NCBI GenBank assembly: GCA_032718475.1
Contig: JAUCBJ010002567.1
Coordinates: 1-32,217, forward strand
Reading direction: 5' to 3'
DNA length: 32,217 bases
From: Nemertoderma westbladi
Lineage: Eukaryota; Xenacoelomorpha; Nemertodermatida; Nemertodermatidae
Positions 29,201-32,217 of the stretch are shown one piece after another. The position numbers were made by a program, and so were the translations under genes. Position 1 is the stretch's first letter; the number at the start of each line of letters is the position of its first letter. Below the pieces are notes generated by a model. The model had not been told where the DNA came from, made no database searches, and saw only the letters and a list, made by a program, of their open reading frames with translations.

Positions 29201-31624
29201 TTCATCAAATATACGTCTGGTTTCTGGAAGCATATATTTTGTTGTGTCATCCATTCCAAAAATACCTTTGTTAGTGATTTCTCTTATAACATTTTGCTTT
29301 TTCTTTTGTCTCTTTTGTAGCTTGTTGTCCGATTTTTGTGGGATTCCATTTCTTCCTCTGTATAAGCTCCAAGGTTCTGGTTTAGGTGTTTCTGGTTTCT
29401 CCTCCTTCGGGTTAGGAAGTGTAGATATTCGTTTAGCTCGTGGTTGAATTCCCATACTTTTGCTCCATTCAATGGATGCACACTCATGTCTTAATTCAGA
29501 AATTAGCTTCAAATTGTGTTTACATTCATCAAGTTCCATCTTTAAAGCTTGTAGATCCTCACTTACAAATGGAGGTGGACCCTGATAATTTGTATCAACA
29601 TTTTCGTTAAAGTAGTGATACCGACCACCAGTATCATTTGACAGTTTAAATAGAAAATCATTTGCTTCCCTGTCTGAACAGTTAAATGATATTGTATGTA
29701 TGGGAATGGGCGGATGCATTTTTACATGACCCAATACAGATTGAGGTGGTTGATCTGGTCGACCATCTGTAAGCATATATATGGCCTGAACATGCCTATC
29801 CTGCAGTGCAGTCTTCAATGCTCCCAATGTGTTTGTGGAACCTTCAACCTCTACATCCTTTATCCAACTCCAAGCATTGCGCAAATTCTGTTCACTTACA
29901 TCAACAAGATGCTGGTGCCAAGGATCGACATGACTTCCAAATTTGACAATGTTAAATTTAACTTTGTGTCGTATCTGCTCCTGCATCAATGAATATAGCT
30001 TCTCTTTAACCAATGGAAGTCTTGGTTCCATTGAGTTGGACACATCAATAAGTATATATATTTCGTCTTCAACAATTGTTCCAAATAACTGTCTGCTTCC
30101 CTTGCACAGCCATTCAATGCGTCTTTGTAATTTATCCATGCACACTTTCACTCTACTTTGGTAGCTTCTATATACTGGACTGGTAATATGAACATGACGT
30201 ATTGATCCATCTTTCCATTTCACATGTACAAACTTGTCACAATAGCGGGCATTAACAAGAATATTCCTCATAGATGCTTTTCGATTTTCATCTTCTTCAG
30301 CCTCTTCAGGTGGTGCCAATACATCAACCATTCCATCACAGTGTTTGAATGAAACATCACCCAAAAAATCCCAATAGCCAATCTTGTTTTTCTCCACTCC
30401 ATGCTTATGTATCCACTGCTCTGAGCTCATATATTCTTCACTTTTGGCTACCGGTTCCCAGACTGGTTTTTGATGTTCAGTTCGTACAACATTGACATTT
30501 GGATCTGGGAACTCTGATATGAGAGACTGAATCTCTGTCAGGGTATTTCGAGCTTCTTCTAATTCCTCCCAAAGACGAAATACATCACCACGGACACCTG
30601 CACCATCAGGAACTCCTCCAAAGTGTCTCACATCCCCTGTTAGTGGATGAACATCTGTTTCTGTAATTGCAAAAGCATGAAATCTCCCTCCACTTAATGA
30701 TGCAATATCCTTAAGGAACTCTATGGTTTCTGGCTTTGTACTGTTGTATGATACACAGTGAATTGGAATTGGTGAACCAGTTAGTTTTTGCCGGAATAAC
30801 TCGCGTGCACCAATTGTAGACTCACCTTCAGAAAACATATATACAGCTTCTATCTTGGGATCATCTCGAGCCGTTAGTATTGATTCCAAAAGGCCTGTTT
30901 TAGATGAGGTCTCCAACCGATCTATACCATGAATCCATTTTACAGCCTGTTCTATCGTTTCTTTGGAGACATCAACAACACCATTTTCACTGAATGAATG
31001 GATATCTTGACCTACACGTAACAAGTTGAATTTAGCAATTCGACTTACTTGTTCTCGGAGCACCATTTCCATAGCTTCCATGTAAAGATCAAAACGTGTT
31101 GTATCTAATGTTTTTATATCCAACATTATCACAACAGACTGTTCCTCAATGACTCCGAAAATTCTACGACTTTCTGAAGTCAACCAGTCCATTCTACTTT
31201 TATACAGCATTATGGCATATAGTAATTGTTGTTCTATAACTTTGAGTCTGTCTTTGCTGCAGGTTAAATTGTAGACGTCGCCATTGCGCTTGGGTATTTG
31301 GTGGAACAAACCATCCCCATATCGAGAACAAACGTCTTTACTTATGGGATTCACAAAATCAGAACTGTGTTTGAAGCCGAGCTCCGGGAGAAGGGAGTTG
31401 ATATTGAGTTTGTTTTTGCGAAGTCCGTGTTGGCCAATCCATATCGATGTCGACGCTAGTGTGGCGACATCTGGTTCCCATCGTATCTTCTCAAGCCGGT
31501 CGGTAGATGGAGCTAGGGGAACAGGTTCCTTGCAGGGTTCCGGGCTTAGAGGTTTGCTGCGAAGGTTCAAGTTATCTGACTTTGGTTCCAAATGATCTAT
31601 ATCAAATTTAACACCATCGGCCAT
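26237..31624 (-). CDS. VWA3A/VWA3B-family protein with two VWA domains, 1795 aa, single exon
   Basis: Modules in order. A leader (about 58-150, WIGQHGLRKNKL) precedes VWA-1 (about 165-325); its MIDAS is degenerate, with DIKTLD at 169 where DxSxS is expected. A second leader (about 405, WIHKHGVEKNKI) precedes VWA-2 (about 522-680) with a complete MIDAS: DVSNS 527-531, Thr597, TDGRPD with Asp620. A third leader (about 848, WLAKYGLVAQKL) has no VWA after it. Then a DUF4537/Tudor-like region with VLARNPDDGYYY (about 1068) and DFVLARDGG (about 1135), a Ser/Arg-rich stretch (about 1225-1290), a Gln/Glu-rich part, and further Tudor-like units (HVDGWYYRGAIV about 1555; AVLAKSEDGG about 1680). The start aaaATGG has a good Kozak context. 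VWA3 proteins are reported with ciliated cells; the biochemical role is unknown. No intron interrupts 5.4 kb, unlike the many exons in vertebrates. The choice between VWA3A and VWA3B is open. Confidence 0.92.
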   Translation of the reverse strand: MADGVKFDIDHLEPKSDNLNLRSKPLSPEPCKEPVPLAPSTDRLEKIRWEPDVATLASTSIWIGQHGLRKNKLNINSLLPELGFKHSSDFVNPISKDVCSRYGDGLFHQIPKRNGDVYNLTCSKDRLKVIEQQLLYAIMLYKSRMDWLTSESRRIFGVIEEQSVVIMLDIKTLDTTRFDLYMEAMEMVLREQVSRIAKFNLLRVGQDIHSFSENGVVDVSKETIEQAVKWIHGIDRLETSSKTGLLESILTARDDPKIEAVYMFSEGESTIGARELFRQKLTGSPIPIHCVSYNSTKPETIEFLKDIASLSGGRFHAFAITETDVHPLTGDVRHFGGVPDGAGVRGDVFRLWEELEEARNTLTEIQSLISEFPDPNVNVVRTEHQKPVWEPVAKSEEYMSSEQWIHKHGVEKNKIGYWDFLGDVSFKHCDGMVDVLAPPEEAEEDENRKASMRNILVNARYCDKFVHVKWKDGSIRHVHITSPVYRSYQSRVKVCMDKLQRRIEWLCKGSRQLFGTIVEDEIYILIDVSNSMEPRLPLVKEKLYSLMQEQIRHKVKFNIVKFGSHVDPWHQHLVDVSEQNLRNAWSWIKDVEVEGSTNTLGALKTALQDRHVQAIYMLTDGRPDQPPQSVLGHVKMHPPIPIHTISFNCSDREANDFLFKLSNDTGGRYHYFNENVDTNYQGPPPFVSEDLQALKMELDECKHNLKLISELRHECASIEWSKSMGIQPRAKRISTLPNPKEEKPETPKPEPWSLYRGRNGIPQKSDNKLQKRQKKKQNVIREITNKGIFGMDDTTKYMLPETRRIFDEQLKAHDKTVETVTKKQIPRRKRRDASRYDLNMPTDKWLAKYGLVAQKLTVIDALEPSVVHHKAKYVPIIDKYVVSKVFDNILPLCHTSSANNHEIRLINPLGVDLEGYEDNLKFALEEFKERLNKIVWNALSEDEQENYRSELPIQFLENREALLDSLERLEWPVSEEDIIGLENEIKLGEKFLCQSGELRELVKQNRQKSKEAIQNRKLRDKDTPTRPRTAVTKGAKNRHSRLTLQNNVIGTHQQIYGINKGLSVLARNPDDGYYYTAHVMKADSPEYATVRFQYSPNSRKYYEDEFRAIATKHIIPNSGSIAAPQLQVGDFVLARDGGRSRKYEPCIVSKLPDPLQAPPKLYTVVTSKRKRLTPSRHDIMKIGKLRFSNTIKYIAKVDMLDDRPLNPVPWEKTTKSNRRKKQILTPNKKSDLSYSSYSESSYRSESRSRTTSLTKSSTKSQSYTTSRSRSHSPIVSISRPSTQSALSESPYYSPEPELEREQAHNEQLVEQQILHKDQYTKTLKIRTPTPDEEVMRSQQEQSFEETVRSPIEFYTTQTEDTITQTEVSPVEQFETPKQERDTSGEFTTALLSSHGQQWDDKQYHQDHELSSNSSYASTDSEDETKSTISRDEPHMPQQLQRKDTSGASSTAMKRSDDRELSLRKYQSMPDLHSRVRYLEGLMKFQQDIWLSVQDDLTEYGRKIQQENYTPIIPMHRKRMSVTEIDPRIKMGVVMPNSNQRATLVPGTEIISRWHVDGWYYRGAIVCETSTNDYLVWDKWGNKDEVNRRDILEIIEEDLTTQYLVALYPGDMMAERYAPAKLIELQTDLRAHVKFFDDSEALVHVDDCYPIQELKYKEDKDYIDDRSKALVGTAVLAKSEDGGCYQFGLVRERLATGHHYVIEWPQGIFETQEETHMFGTFKKFRPPNQGDYIMAQEVANSPDFLPGFTKAVAFGKLEVTFCTEEFRPDVDKRLAFVISETYHDEAISFLDKQYFK

Positions 31625-31818
31625 TTTGAAGCCTTGATTAGGTTATAATAGTAATAGTTTAGTTTATTGTTGCCATTGTATTTCAAATTTACAAATTATA
31701 ATTACAAATTACAAACGATAATTCAACACATAGATATGATATTATCAGTTTCTGAATTTTTTGTACTACCACAGTATGTTGGTTATGCGCAGTATGGGGT
31801 CTTGTTGGTTTTGGCAGT

Positions 31819-31831
31819 GTTGCTAAGAAAC
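31819..31831 (-). promoter_or_regulatory. Weak RFX-like site
   Basis: gttgctaagaaac, two mismatches to GTNRCC-N-RGYAAC, about 200 bp upstream of the VWA3-like start. Confidence 0.28.
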
Positions 31832-32118
31832 CAATTCTGGCTAATACATTGTACTGTAGTTATTTCATATTCTAAGCCAAATTATTGTTCGTTAGCACAG
31901 AACTTCGTAATTTAACCATTGGCATCTAATGGGCCACTTAACAAGTAAATGTTGTTTCAACTTTAACTTTGTCAGTAAATTCTCTACGATTTATTACACT
32001 AATGGCTGAGTAAGTTTAATTGTTTAGAAAATCACGACATTTTGGACAAAGATTTTATCCAGGCGACACTAACTGGGCCACATGTGAACTCCTTTCATTA
32101 ACAACCTGTTTGTATCCC

Positions 32119-32131
32119 GTTGCCCAGCAAC
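32119..32131 (-). promoter_or_regulatory. RFX X-box upstream of the VWA3-like gene
   Basis: gttgcc-c-agcaac matches the RFX consensus GTNRCC(N0-3)RGYAAC at every position and is nearly palindromic. It lies about 495 bp upstream of the start codon. RFX factors drive genes of cilia, which suits this family. Confidence 0.5.
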
Positions 32132-32217
32132 CATACAATCTATTAATTATGCTTCGTTTATCTTGTATTTAGGCCATCCAATGTCTGTATGATTCAGGCG
32201 GGAGGTTCAGTCTGAAT

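Larger units (their letters stand above)
31625..32217 (-). promoter_or_regulatory. Upstream flank of the VWA3-like gene
   Basis: Non-coding as far as visible. It holds one strong and one weaker RFX-like site (separate entries) and should contain the promoter. No TATA box is evident at a convincing distance. An atggctgaGTAAGT string on the plus strand at 32002-32015 could be a divergent first exon with a donor, but this is weak. Confidence 0.5.

Overview
This is a stretch of AT-rich animal genomic DNA. It carries spliced genes with GT/AG introns, non-LTR retrotransposons, a cut-and-paste transposon remnant and several large tandem arrays. Three host genes are recognisable: the last three exons of a proline dehydrogenase gene (PRODH), an intronless F-box/LRR gene resembling FBXL12 inside a PRODH intron, and a single-exon VWA3A/VWA3B-type gene. 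This fits a marine invertebrate (lophotrochozoan or deuterostome-like gene content), but the sequence alone does not fix the phylum.

Layout. 1-4.58 kb: a decayed non-LTR retrotransposon on the minus strand (endonuclease then reverse transcriptase, running off the left edge). It is interrupted at 1433-3271 by a transposon with long terminal inverted repeats, an AT target duplication and a remnant of a YqaJ-type exonuclease, which suggests the IS4EU/ISL2EU group. 4.58-5.4 kb: non-coding DNA with two diverged copies of a block. 5.4-15.05 kb: one large 18-bp minisatellite split in two by a second, 5'-truncated non-LTR element on the plus strand (7679-12353), whose 1065-aa endonuclease/reverse transcriptase frame is intact. 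15.16-24.85 kb: PRODH exons on the plus strand. Their introns hold an 88-bp satellite (about 21 copies), the FBXL12-like gene, RFX-like and CTCF-like motifs, and a 29-bp array bounded by perfect inverted repeats. 26.2-31.6 kb: a 1795-codon VWA3-family gene on the minus strand, convergent with PRODH. Its upstream flank to the right window edge contains a good RFX X-box.

How the parts relate. PRODH (mitochondrial proline oxidation), the FBXL12-like gene (probable SCF substrate receptor) and the VWA3-like gene (probably linked to cilia) share no obvious pathway. Everything left of 15.15 kb may be an upstream PRODH intron or flanking DNA; no further PRODH exon was found there. The most distinctive features are the nested mobile elements and arrays: a transposon inside a LINE, a LINE inside a minisatellite that keeps a paralogous uninterrupted stretch, a TIR-bounded array of TTCTAGAA palindromes 41 bp from a splice acceptor, and an in-frame 10-codon expansion inside a reverse transcriptase.
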